This document shows positions 32,930 through 44,603 of a stretch of 64,000 nucleotides of DNA, piece after piece. The stretch lies in contig OY294048.1 in NCBI GenBank assembly GCA_958510825.1, positions 29,539,026 through 29,603,025 of the forward strand, read 5' to 3'. The stretch is from Brachypterus glaber (Eukaryota > Arthropoda > Insecta > Coleoptera > Kateretidae). The position numbers were made by a program, and so were the translations under genes. The first letter of the stretch is position 1, and every line of letters starts with the position of its first letter. Below the pieces are notes generated by a model. That model was given only the letters and a program-made list of their open reading frames with translations, searched no databases and was not told where the DNA came from.

Positions 32930-34089
32930 GTTGAATTGAAAATATTGAATTTCACACTTATAATGACACTGGAAGTAGGTAAAATACATAAAAATTATCA
33001 ATAGTTATCTCTACAACCAATAGGTTTAAGTTTTTCTGTAGAAAATTATCATATCGAAAAAGCTAGTTTTTTTGTTATTTAAAAAAAAATCCCAAAACAC
33101 TGGAATATACGAGGCGCACTTAAATTTTGTTAGAAATATGCTAATATTTCTCAATAAAATTTCCCTGGCATGAAAAATTTTGATCTCTGTAGCACAAATA
33201 AATTTATTTAAAGTCTCTCAATAATAGATGTCATAAGTTTAATGTTAACGTATTATTAAAATGTGCTCTTTGCTAATATGGCCTCGGGTTGTCCAATTTG
33301 TGTTCAGAATATATTTAAAAAACTTTTTAATTTTGTAACTGTAATTTCAATATACAGTTTTGTTTTGTATTGTTTCCGTGAAGCTATAAAAAAACTGTTA
33401 TGTAGTTGTTATATAGAAATATTTATACTTTTATAAAGTATATTTTATAACGCAGTATGAAAAGCTTAACAAAACTGTTTTATAATGCTTTTGTAAAGTT
33501 TTTCTAATATTTGCCAAAATGTTTATAAAATAATTTTATTATGTTTCCAAAAGCTTTTACAAAATACTAACCAAAACTGAAATGTTTTATAAAGTGGTGC
33601 CAATTTTACATTTATAGCTGTCATATAAACATTTTAAAAACGTTTCTGGGAGTAATGTTTGTTTTATAATTTTGGTGTCGGAAACGTTCTGGTTACTATT
33701 ATAAAACATAAAATGCTAGTTGGGATAGATATAGTTTACATTTCCACATACACTGATTGATTAGTTTACTAAAATATAAAATATGGGCAAGTTGGGATTT
33801 AGGATCGGCAAATGTGTGTGTAAAACAAGTACAGATTATCCTGCCATGCTAAGGCAGGATGCTATATATATAAAAAAAGGATTTTCTGTTCTATGCATTT
33901 TTGGGGATTCTTAAAAATGCATTTTTGGGGATTCTTAGAAAAATTTAAAAAAATATCTAGTTTGAACTTTATTATAAAGCATACTAATTTTAAAAATAGC
34001 TTGTCTAATATAGCTGCATAGAGGGTGATTTAAGACAATAAAGTCAAGGTCAAAATTCAGAGATACTAGCTAGCCAAGGGCGTATCGGG
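32930..34089. other. AT-rich stretch, TTTTATAA motif cluster
   Basis: From 33330 to 33724 the motif TTTTATAA and variants occur many times; see the possible 6.5-kb element. After 33725 come a small hairpin, ATCCTGCC..GGCAGGAT near 33838-33860, and a direct duplication of TGCATTTTTGGGGATTCTTA near 33895-33940. No gene. Confidence 0.45.
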
Positions 34090-34555
34090 GGTGGTAGTAT
34101 TAATCGATTACTTACTTCATAAGCTTTCATTTAAAACCAAAATTAAAATAGGTCACGGGGCATAAAAGCAATTTTTTTATTTTGAATTTTCTCAGTTAAG
34201 TGGTTATTTTTTAATTTATTTATTTTTTAGATATATATAGATTTTTTATACATATATTATACAGTATTTTATACACAATAATAATTAAAATATTAAGAAA
34301 CAAATTTTATTATTTTTTTTAATAATATGCGATTTATAAATAATTTAAAAAGTACCCCTGTATGCCACTGGTTTAAGTCACAAGAGGGTATACAAAAAAA
34401 ACATATTCTTGCATGCCAAAAAAGCTTATAAATAAAAAAAATTACACTAAAAATTTTTCAAAAATAAAAAATATTACTTTTATGCCCGGTGATCTATTTT
34501 AATTTTGGTCTTAAATGAAAGCTTATGATGTAAGGAATTGATTAATAGAAGTTCC
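34090..34555. repeat. foldback, about 90-bp arms
   Basis: TAAGCTTTCATTTAAAACCA, AAAATAGGTCACGGGGCATA (about 34120-34166) return inverted at about 34484-34528. The loop is AT-rich. MITE-like. Confidence 0.6.
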
Positions 34556-34654
34556 TCGAAGGGACATTTTTTTAGCTATTTCACAAAAAATCACACTGTG
34601 GGCGCCAATTGTGGACTATAGACTTTTAAATTCTTAAAAGTTTCGCCTGCCAGG

Positions 34655-36100
34655 CACGGTTCACCTGGGCTATTTTAAATAAAGATTTCGTGGACCCCTA
34701 CATTTTTTGGACTAAAACATACCTAATGACATAAAAAATCAATTGTAATTTGAAAGAAAATCGTAAAAGATACACTTTTTTAGAAAGACAAAAAACGTTT
34801 TTTTGAATAATAGGGTGTGTCAAAAAATTCCGATTTGCGAAATCGAAAATGCTCTCTGGCTCAAAAGTTGCTCCTTAGTAAAAAACTGTGGCCACTCAAA
34901 AATAAGCCAAATCAATTAATGTTTAGAGGTAGCTCAAAGCACTCAAACTTTGAAAAAAATCTGTACCTGTTTTTCGGATAAAAACTAATACCGATAAAAG
35001 TTAAGGAAATTTTGGGGGGTTTCTTTGGTAATATTTAGAAACAATACTAATTGTGAGAAAACTAAAAAAATATATTTCCCCTTCCCTTAAGTTAGAACAT
35101 AAAAAAATCGCCAATTATTTGAAGATTTTGCGAAAATTTATTGAAAATGGGCATATTTAAAAGGACATAACTTCCTTAGGAATTATTTTTTGACCAAGGT
35201 GCATATAAACTTTTTCTATGTTTTTAATGTTAAATAACCACTCATTACTAAAATATTTGTTTTTTGCTTTATATTTTTTAATTTTTTTATTTTTGGTTCT
35301 TCATGCGTAAAAATTTACTTTTAAATGCATTTATCTTTAAAACGGTTAAACCTGCGATGTTAAACCACAGAAACTTTTTTGTGTATTTTTACATCAAAAA
35401 GTATTCCAACCAAAAAATCAAAAAAAAAGTACACCGAAAAAAGTTTTAGGCAAAAAACAGAAAATCCATCTAATCGAAATTAATTTTTTTTTACTCAACA
35501 TGAGGAAAAAATTATGTTTTCTCTATAGTTATGTAGGTTAACATGTATATATGCTTATATGCTAATATATAATTTTGCAGATTTTTATTTAAAACTATTT
35601 TTTATGCACTTTTAAAAACTTGCAAAAAGTAAATTTTCGCGAAATAATTGGCGATTTTTTCATGTTCTAACTTAAGGGGATATAATTGTTTTAGTTCTTA
35701 CATTTAGTATTGTTTCTAAATATTACCAAAGAAACCCTCCAAAATTTCCTTAACTTTTATCGGTATCAGTTTTTATCCGAAAAACAGGTACAGATTTTTT
35801 TCAAAGTTTGAGTGCTTTGAGCTACCTCTAAACATTTACCGATTTGGCTCATTTTTGAGTGGCCACTGTTTTTTACTAAAGAGCAACTTTTAAGCCAGAG
35901 AGCGTTTTTGATTTTGAAAATCGCAATTTTTTGACACACCTTATTACTCAAAAAAACTTTTTTTTATCTGTCTAAAAAAGTGTATCTTTTACGATTTTCT
36001 TTCAAATGGGAATTGATTCCCGATGTCATCAGTTATGTTTTAGTCCAAAAAATGTAGGGATCGACGAAATTTTTATTTAAAATCGCCCAGGTGAACCGTG
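34655..36100. mobile_element. 1.45-kb palindromic element with 4-bp duplication, copy 1
   Basis: Starts CACGGTTCACCTGGGC and ends GCCCAGGTGAACCGTG. CAGG flanks both sides (34651-34654, 36101-36104). The arms are about 700 bp each, nearly inverse throughout, meeting around 35380-35480. Blocks include GGGTGTGTCAAAAAATTC, CTCTGGCTCAAAAGTTGCTC, GGGTTTCTTTGGTAATATTT. No transposase. It interrupts the GCCTGC-type repeat and is the empty-site reference for the mariner at 54062. Confidence 0.85.
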
Positions 36101-36104
36101 CAGG

Positions 36105-36960
36105 CTTTCTTATATTTGTTTTATTTAGGCTTCCCCGGGGCCTGGGTTTAATCGTCCCCCAGAACGATAACGGCTCCAAAACCGGCAAATATACAGGCCC
36201 TTTTCCAAGTGAATCATATAAACTATAGATCTTCAAATTAATAAAATTTTGCCTGCGGCGCTGGGGCTTTCTTACGTTTTCTTTTGTTTAAAGTTAAAAA
36301 ACTTTCTTGCATTTAAGTGAAACTTTTAATTGTTTTCACACACTTTTAAAATTAGAATATACTATGAAATTTGAAAAAAAAAGTTCGCCTGCGACGCTAG
36401 AACTTTTTGAATGTATGAAATTAAAAATTATACCACTGTTTTAAAATTTTAGACCATCACAATTGTAAAAAAATTGCCTGCGGCTCTACGGCTTTCTTAA
36501 GTTTTATAAAATAATTTTAAATTTATGTTTTTAAACCATTAGTTTTACAACATAAGATTAAAAAAAGTCAGAAATTAACAGAATTCATAAAAAATATAGC
36601 ATGCTGGGTTAACTTAGTTAATCAAGGGCTGACGATCATTTTTTTAGTTGTCGCTTTTTTGTGCTTTTTCTAATATAAATTTAATATCTGTTTATTTTCT
36701 ATAGAATTATTCTTTTATATAATATATTTAAAAAAAAATATTATTTTTTCTCCTACGGCCCAAGATTTTCTATGTTTTTACTAATTTAAAAAAAAATCTG
36801 TATAATTTCGCCTTATTGGCCATTTTAATTAAAAATATGCAAAAATTTTCGCCTGCTGCGCCATTTTAATTATTTTCCAGATTTGAAAAGAAATGTGTTG
36901 AGCTCCCCACCCCCCGAAAAAAAATCCTGGACACGCCCTTGTAGCTAGGATAAAGTAGAT
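36105..36960. repeat. irregular repeat with GCCTGCGGCGC motifs
   Basis: GCCTGCGGCGCTGGGGCTTT (36251), GCCTGCGACGCTAGAACTTT (36388), GCCTGCGGCTCTACGGCTTT (36476) and GCCTGCTGCGCC (about 36851) recur at unequal spacings in AT-rich DNA. The left flank of the 34655 element ends in the same motif, so that element inserted into this array. No gene. Confidence 0.5.
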
Positions 36961-37071
36961 CTTAAGCTAGCTATAGGCTAGCTATAGCCTTTAGCTACAT
37001 ACAATGTACACATACATGTCACATGTTACATAATCTATCTTAAATTGGCTATGCTACATTAACATTACATA

Positions 37072-37802
37072 CATGGTGATCAGTAAATGCCATGCCAAAA
37101 TTTAAGAGGTGATTGTACATCCAAAAATATGAAAAAAAGTTTCTATAAAGGTTGGTCCGGAAATGAGCCCTAAGAGAACTACGGCCCTTCGAAGATGACA
37201 TACTGAATGGGGAACAAAAAAAAGCATAAATAAAATTTTAATTCTGCAGGGTCGATTCTTCATTTAAAGTGAGCAAAAAAGTATCCTTCACCAAAGCACC
37301 TAAATTTAATATTAAAGGAGTAATAGCCTTTTAAAAAGTAACGTTTTTGTTAGCACAAAATGTTACTTCCTCTTAAATGCATTTGATTTTTGAAAACGGT
37401 GTTACAGTGTTACACTATATGACATTTTTTATGTATTTTTACTCAAGGAATCCATATTTTTTACAAGAAATCCAAAAAAAGTACACATAAAACAGTTTGG
37501 GGTAAAAATGTGTTAAGCCTAATACATTTTTCCGTCTAGGGACGCCTCTGGATAAATTCGAAAAAATAATTACCCTTATTAATACTATCATAGTATGCTT
37601 GCAAAAGCTTGTCGCTCTAGCTTAAAGGGTACCAGAGTTATTAATTAAAAGCCTTATTTTTATTACAATTTTAAAGGGCCTTTAAGGAGCTAATAGCTCC
37701 CTTAGGCTCATTTGCCGACCAACCTTTATGGGAACTCTTTTTGATATTTTTGGATACAGAATCACCTTTGAAATTTTGGTATGCCAGTTATTGATCACCC
37801 TG
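37072..37802. mobile_element. TA-flanked palindromic MITE, copy 2 of the 24-726 type
   Basis: TA, CATGGTGATCAGTAAATGCC at the left; TTATTGATCACCCTG, TA at the right. It shares AAATTTAAGAGGTGATT, AAAGGTTGGTCCGGAAATGA and GTCGCTCTAGCTTAAAGGGT with the first copy, inverted relative to it. The centre (about 37380-37510) resembles the centre of the 34655 palindrome. Confidence 0.8.
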
Positions 37803-37804
37803 TA

Positions 37805-39079
37805 TACAAAAAAATGTTTTATTTTAAAGTAGTTTAGTAGAGTAACTTTTTTACTATATTTTTTAATATTTTTGACAAAAGCAACAGTAGGTATTTAATA
37901 TTAATAAATAATATGTTTTTTTACATTTAGCATGGTTCAGTAATTATAGGTGATTTCCGTAGGTAATTGTAAATGTCTCACTAAAAAACCGTATAATTTC
38001 TATACTAAAATATATTTTTCAACTATCGATAATACTGTTATTATTACTAATAATTTGTTAGTATACTAGTATTACAAACTTTTTTTGGCAATAAATTAGC
38101 ATATTTAAATTATCTTGTCATTTTAAACATCAGGCCTGTACAACTTATGTTCTTTTATAATTTACAACATCAAATTGATATGTTTTCAGAACATTAACCT
38201 TGTCAGTTTTATAAAATATACTTCGACAATCATCATTAAAACAAATCAACATTCTATAACGACTTTGCTATAAATATTTAACAAGTATTGAAAATACCGG
38301 GTGGTACCTCCTTTATCATCATCAAGTTATCAGTCTCAAGACCGGATTAAAGCATGTGACCTTATTTTACTATTGACAGCACCTGCGCTAGAATAGTATT
38401 ATACGCTAGTTCCGAATTTTCAAAAATCGCCAAAGAACGTCCTAGACAAAAAGTTCTTGGATACCAATGTCTTTCATATAAAAATAAGAAACTTTGAAAA
38501 TGTCCGTCTGTCTGATGTCACGTTTTTTTTTTTTAGACACAATAACTCAAGAACGAATAATCCGATCTATTCCAAATTTTTAGGAAAAATCAAGTTCCAT
38601 AAGGAGAAGATCCCTATTGTCTTTCAAACCAAATACAAAAAAAAAGATTGGGGGTTAAACTTACAACAAAAAAAAATTAAAAAACTAGCATTTCCATTTT
38701 TTTTTCAAACTTTTTTCCTTTTCACAATTTTGCAATTTTGTTTTTTAAAGAAAATTTAAAAAAATGAAAAATTTTGATTTTTTTTTATTTTTTGTTTTTC
38801 AAAAAAGATTTAAAAAAAATTATTTATTTATTTATTTTTTTTATTATTTCTGTATATTTGAATAAAAATGCATTTAATGTGAATAATATATAATGGAATG
38901 CTTAGCATTACATATCTTTATGGCTTGTTTAACTATCCCCTATCATAAGTTACGGTTTTTTCTAATTCTTTCCAGCCGTCTGGCCATTATCCTTAAGATT
39001 CTCTACATTACTTTCAATTTAATATTACTTTACCCTAGGAAAGTCTTGCTTTAGTAAAAATATTAAAACAAAAATTATT
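37805..39079. other. AT-rich stretch without a gene
   Basis: Long A/T runs. The frame at 38457-38759 is lysine/phenylalanine-rich low complexity with no domain. Part of 38400-38640 (AGAACGAATAATCCGAT and following) resembles the dispersed family at 39080 but has no clear ends. Confidence 0.4.
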
Positions 39080-39330
39080 GCAATTTTACGTTTCTCGACT
39101 TTTTTTTGTCGAAAAAATACGAGTTCCATAAAAAAAACGGTCTGCAGATTGATTGGTCTGTCTGTGTGTCCGGTAAAGTGACCACGTTAACTCAATAAGC
39201 TTCGAGCTAAAGGCATCTTTGGACCATAGGTTGATTATCCAAAGTTTTAGGCTGGGATGGTTTTTGGTAAAAATCGAGGTGGGTTGAGGGGGTAAAATAG
39301 GGTAAAAACATTTTTTTCTCAATTTATTTT
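39080..39330 (-). repeat. dispersed segment, minus-strand copy
   Basis: On the plus strand: TCCATAAAAAAAACGGTCTG, GTCCGGTAAAGTGACCAC, CATAGGTTGATTATCCAAAG, TTAGGCTGGGATGGTTTTTG. Its inverse, CCCAGCCTAGAACTTTGGAT, also occurs at about 15150, 45063 and 45634. Confidence 0.6.
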
Positions 39331-39526
39331 TCTTTTTAGGGAAAAATTAACATTTTTAAAAAACATGTTTTTATTAAATAAATTAAAATTTTTATTTTTT
39401 TATTACTTTTTATATATTTTTTTATTTTTCTTTTAAATTTTGTTCGTTTTGGATTTTAATAAATCTAGGCGCATAGGGGAAAGTATTATTTTGTTGGCAG
39501 CAGTGTTTTTTGTTTTATGTTAGGAC

Positions 39527-39664
39527 ATATCCACAGACTCGCATAACAACATAGTACATAACAATGCGATGCCGTGATTGGCTTGATGTGCCACCATGTA
39601 TCTTGTAAGCCAATCACGGCATCGCATTCTTATGTTTTATGTTCTTATGCAAGCTTCTGGATAG
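39527..39664. repeat. hairpin element with a perfect 22-bp stem
   Basis: AATGCGATGCCGTGATTGGC plus TT (39563-39584) pairs exactly with 39607-39628 across a 22-base loop. The outer TATCCACAGA / TCTGGATA blocks extend the inverted repeat. MITE-like. Confidence 0.6.
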
Positions 39665-39827
39665 GCCTTTACATTAATGAAATGCATCGTAAGCGTACAC
39701 TTAAAAATCAGCATTTAAGTTTATGTTACATTCGTTTCAATAATTCTATACTCAAAACAAGCCGTATTCATCAGTTTTGCTTTTTTACTGTCAAATTTGT
39801 TTTCAGCACACAAAAATGAATAAGAAA

Positions 39828-40091
39828 TAGTAGATTACAGGCCGACTCGGAAAATAATACTTTTCCGAGTCCTTTATTAATGGGCTAGGCACGAAGTGGC
39901 GAGACCATTTATAGGTCGAGGAAAAGTGCCATTTTCCGGGAGACCTGTATACTATTTCATTCGCAACTGTTTTTATTTAAAAATAAAGTACTAATTTTTT
40001 TGAAACCTAGATGTTTAAATTCAAGTGAAGAAAATAATACTATAATACTTAATTTTTTAGTTCTTTTTATACTTACCACAAATATTTTTTC
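39828..40091 (+). repeat. dispersed repeat, copy 2
   Basis: Same blocks as 25651-25889 (TAGTAGATTACAGGCCGACT, TTTTCCGGGAGACCTGTATA, ATTCGCAACTGTTTTTATTT) with about 25 extra bases near 39880-39900. Outside the hAT-like context of copy 1. Confidence 0.7.
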
Positions 40092-40530
40092 ATACATTTC
40101 AAAAAAAGCACAATCATATAAAACTAAAGTTTCACATACGCGTAACCAAAAAAACAACCACAAAAACATTTGTTGATAGATCACCAGGCACCGTTTATAA
40201 CATTTATTAGCCTTCTCAGTCTCAAAAGTAAAAAACATTGACTAAAACTATACATTTAAGTTTTTTAAACGAAATGTATTAGATTATGTTCGTATTTATC
40301 ATGAGAACAGCAGTTCATCCATCTTGCTTTAAGCATTAATAATGACATGACGATGGCGTCATCTAGCGGAAATTAATGATTTAAATTGCAGACTAGTAAT
40401 AATTAGTTTACTGGTCTCTATTTTTCATTACAGGTCAGATCCAAGCGTAGAAAACAGTGGGACGAGAAATCAGGTACTTCCCAAACTTTAATAATAAGAA
40501 TAAGAAGAAGAATAAGAATAAGAAGAATAA
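40092..40530. other. stretch without a gene
   Basis: Contains GATGGCGTCATCTAGCGG near 40352 and an AATAAGAAG-type microsatellite near 40490-40525. No coding sequence. Confidence 0.4.
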
Positions 40531-40687
40531 AGGATTTAGCTAGAAAACGACTAGTTTTGGAGATATTAGAGTGGCTCATTTTTGACGTTTTTAAATTCCA
40601 AACATTGGAAATTTGGAATTTTAAAAACCGTCAAAAATGACCCACGTTAATATCTCCGAAACTAGTCGTTTTCTAGCAAAATCCTTT
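40531..40687. repeat. long hairpin, about 75-bp arms
   Basis: GGATTTAGCTAGAAAACGAC .. CATTTTTGACGTTTTTAAAT (from 40531) is matched inverted by ATTTTAAAAACCGTCAAAAA .. GTCGTTTTCTAGCAAAATCC (to about 40685). The loop is about 10 bases around 40605, so nearly the whole segment would fold into one stem. Confidence 0.75.
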
Positions 40688-43600
40688 GGGTCTAGTAATC
40701 TAGACCCTATTTGATGAGGATGTGCCAAATTTGAACAAAATCGGAGAGATGAAGGTCCTGCGCCGTGTTGATCTGACGAAGAAAGCTCCACATATAATGT
40801 ATGTATATATACAGTTGAGAATAAAATATATCCTGCTTATTAATAATTGACTTTTTTTTTGTGGATCCGTGTTATTATTGAAATGAATATAAAATATATT
40901 TGGTTATATGTGATTATAACTAGATTCAACTTGAATATAAATTTTTCTATTATAATAGATAATAATATATTCATAATTATTTTGAATCTTTTATAACAAG
41001 ACTTACCAAACGTTAAAATTTGAATCATTTAGAGTCTTTGATAACAAGACTTCCCATACGTTAAAATTTGACTCAATTACGTATTTCCGGTGATAATAAA
41101 ATATTATAAAAAAATACCAGCAAATCTACATACAACATTTTATTTTTAATACTTTCAAATAATAATTATTATAATTTATTTAATTTAAAAATAATTAAGC
41201 CCCTTAATATAAATTATTTTTTTTACCCAATAAAGCTCTGATAAATAAAAAAAACTCGTTCTTCAATTAAAAGTTGATGAAAGAAAAAGCAAAGGTGTTA
41301 TGTATCATATCTTATCTCAGCAATGGATCGCATCAATTTTAACAATATCGCTTAAATGGTTTGGATTTGTTTTATATGCTTATCTTAAGAGCGTTTTAAT
41401 TAAATGGGTATTTCAGTGTCTGAATTTAAATTTGTCCCAATTGGCCAGTTTTTCTTATACCTAATCTTAAAGGTTTGCCTTTTATATGTGAGGAGTATTA
41501 ACTCAAAATATATAAAAGATAGGTACTATGTGAACCGGTTAAAAAGACAGTGGTGTAGGTCAACCAATTATGAACAAATCCAGATTCGTTATCCTTGGCC
41601 ATTGTAATATTTAGACTGACAGTAAAATAAGTCATTAGTACCACCTTTTACCTCTAGAGGTAGCTTAAAATATTCTTACAAAACAACAACAAAATGTCAT
41701 TGACAGTTTTAAGATAAATTAATAAGCAGGATTTTTCTATTGCTTGTAAGTAATGCAGAATAATAAATTTTATTCTTTTTTTTTCATAAAGTTATTATTC
41801 TATTTTGCTTATAAAGTTATTATACTGCTAAGAAGCACCAGTTTCCAATGCCAGTTTGGCACCTCCCTGGTGCTCCTAGGTTCCTACCCTCGATAAATTA
41901 CTTACATGTTTTATGAATAATATAATAACAAATTAATTAACCACAAGAATATAAAACGTAGGTAATCAACACATCCACATTAATAAATATTGATTTTTAT
42001 TAATACATCAATATAAATTATCTCCGATAACATGTTTTTAGGGTTTGATCAATAACTTGTTTTTTCCGCACATGACTTATTGTTTTTTTACATGTACACT
42101 ATTCATATTTTAAATCAAATAAAATAAAACAAAACTGATAGCCAAAGTCTTCCCCAACGATACCCCCAAACCCTTAATACCTACCGTTCCAACAAAGCTG
42201 AGTTTTTGATAAACTCTCCCCATTTGTGAACATAATTGTACGAAGTGTAATGTGTTAAGTGTTTTTAATTTTTATTGAACAATCTAGTTTTTCGATATAA
42301 AATGTTAAGTTGTTTTTGATTTCTTGGAAGCAGATATCATTACAGTAAGGCGGAGATGAAATAAAAACCTACACAATAAGATATAAACGCGTTTTCTGTT
42401 TTAAATACTTTCAATATTAGATGCAATAAAATTAAGTTTCTATTTAGACCAGTCGATATCAGTCGGTAGGTAGTCTGAGCATATAATTTGTTAAGTTTAG
42501 CAAACGAAGATACCATTTTACCATATGCAATACGAGGCTTATTAGGAGATTAGCTAGTAAAGGTGTGGTAATCCCGAAGCAACCTAGCTCCCAAGTTAAG
42601 ATAGACTCAAGCTGTGAATAACAAATATATACACTGAGAACTCGTTACCATATGAATACTGACAAATTTTATATATTTAAAACCCCAAGTAAACACAATT
42701 TTGCTATGCGTCTCTGTTAAAAAATTTATCTAATCAGCTTAGGAAAATTTGACTGGGACAACTTATTTTCAATGAGGCTGGTCAAATTAGCGACATAAAT
42801 TGTTGGGTACGTGGGAGATGGCTTCTTGTTGCTAAAACATTTAGCCTTGATGATCAAATCCGGTATGGAATACCTCCAAGAATTACTTCCAGTCTTTTTT
42901 TGTAAGTTCTAATAGTAGAAAATGTAGCGAAAACAAAGAAGCAACTCCTCAGTACTATCTGAATGTTACTCTTTGAGATTGAACTATTTATAGGCAATCA
43001 ATTTAGCTGTCAAGAAATTTAATTTTCGTTTTTGTTAAAAATGTATTTTATTTCTACACCATTACTGATGAATATGATGATGACTCAAGGTAGTGCTGAA
43101 GCCAATTTAAATTACAAAGAATGGCCAAAGCAAATAACCAGTGCATTTTGGTAGAAGGGAGTCTAGGATATTTATAAACATCAACAGCAAAATCGCAGTA
43201 GATTGTTTGCGGAAGATACTGTTAAAAATTCTTGGTCTTGGTCCTGTTTCTTTAAAATGTTTAGTATAATTTAGGAATTTTGGTTAAACTGTTGAGTAAA
43301 AACATGTTCATAAAATGTTTGCTTTGAGATAATTAGCATACAATAAACTACCATATCGCCGCTAGTTAAGTTATTTTAAAATAAAATCGGAAAAAAATCT
43401 ACAAGAAAATAACATCCTCAAACGATAACGAATACTTCTAATAGACGTGTCATGAAGTGATCGGATCTCATTATTGGATATTTTTCCGGAAAAATTGTAT
43501 CAGTAGATTTATTAACCTAGAAATTATTGGGTAAAAAAAAGGAATTGATTAAGATGGGAAAAATGTGAAATAAATACATCTGAACAAATAAATCTTAAGT

Positions 43601-44150
43601 ATAAAAATATAGTCACTATATCTAGCCGTGGTTGTTACTGGCTGGCGAACCACAAAATTGTTGCTCAATTATAATATAGAGTACATATAGAGTAAATATA
43701 ATAATTTAGAGTATAGCGGAATTTTTTATTTAACAAAAATAAAATAAAATCGACATAGTAAAGAACAAAACGATAACGAAAAATTTACATCTTAAAGTTT
43801 TATTATTAAAATACCAAACAAGTATAAAAACATACAATTCAACGTTAGCGGATCTCACTATTGAATTTTTTCCTAAAAACATTGTTAGATCGAAAAAGGA
43901 TCGATTAGAATGGAAAAAATGTGAAATAAACCCACCTAAAAAAATAAATCGTTAGTAGTAAAACAAAGTCTATACTTTATACTGTATGACGTATATAGTG
44001 TAAGTTAACTAACCGACAAACTTACCACGGTGCTTTTCCAAACTAGAAAAAAAATATTTTTGGAGAATAAATTTTAAAAATCGTACTTATTTTATAAAAA
44101 AAATACACTGCCCAGTAAAAGAGCTTTCCCATTTTTCACCTCCGCTCTTA
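40688..44150. other. 3.4 kb of low-repeat DNA without a recognised gene
   Basis: The least repetitive long stretch of the window. It has a two-copy direct repeat (AACAAGACTTACCAAACGTT at 40997 and AACAAGACTTCCCATACGTT at 41044) and a short hairpin at about 41836-41877 (AGCACCAG..CTGGTGCT). No frame longer than about 70 codons looks coding. Exons too short to recognise could be missed. Confidence 0.4.
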
Positions 44151-44154
44151 AAAT

Positions 44155-44600
44155 GGATTTTTTATTATCAGATTCACTTTTAGCAACCTTAAAAAGTCCA
44201 AATCTTAAAAATATACCAGTTTTCACAAAAACTACCCCCCCGCCTCTTAGGGGGTGGAGTTAGATTTTTTTATTATCAGATTCTCTTTTAGCAACCTTAA
44301 GAAGTCCAAACCTTAAAAATATACCAATTTTCACAAAAAATACCCCCACCCCTCGGGGGGTGCAATTAGAAAAAAATTATTATAAGATTCAGTTTTCGCG
44401 ACCTCAAAAACCCCAATATACAAGTTTTCAAGAAAACTACCCCCTGTCCCTCAGGGGGCGGAGTAAGATTTTTTTTATTATCAGTTTCACTTTCAGAAAC
44501 CTGAAAACCCCCAATACACCAGTTTTCACGAAAACAACCCCCCACCCCTCAGGGGGTGAAATAAGAAAATATTATCAGATTCATATTCGTCGACCCCAAA
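44155..44600 (+). repeat. four tandem copies of an approximately 105-bp unit
   Basis: Each unit has ATTATCAGATTC, TTTTAGCAACCTTAAAAAGT-like, ATACCAGTTTTCAC and a C-run/G-run hairpin such as CCCCACCCCTCAGGGGGTG (near 44229, 44345, 44441, 44540). The frame at 44360-44647 merely translates the array. Confidence 0.75.
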
Positions 44601-44603
44601 CAT

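Larger units (their letters stand above)
27244..33724 (-). mobile_element. possible 6.5-kb element with CCCAAC ends enclosing the 27.7-30.8 kb gene
   Basis: The left end CCCAACCAGCAAAGTAATTT has a diverged inverse at the right end (AAAATGCTAGTTGGG, ending 33724). ATA sits outside both. The terminal 450 bp at the left and 400 bp at the right are rich in the same TTTTATAA / AAAACTGTTTTATA motifs, as in subterminal transposase-binding repeats. If real, the gene below is its cargo and several later MITEs have enlarged it. Alternatively these are two separate non-autonomous elements. Confidence 0.35.

Noticed and set aside
41836..41877. microRNA-like hairpin AGCACCAG..CTGGTGCT
   Set aside because: Only an 8-bp outer stem with a second small inner stem; too short and poorly paired for a precursor.
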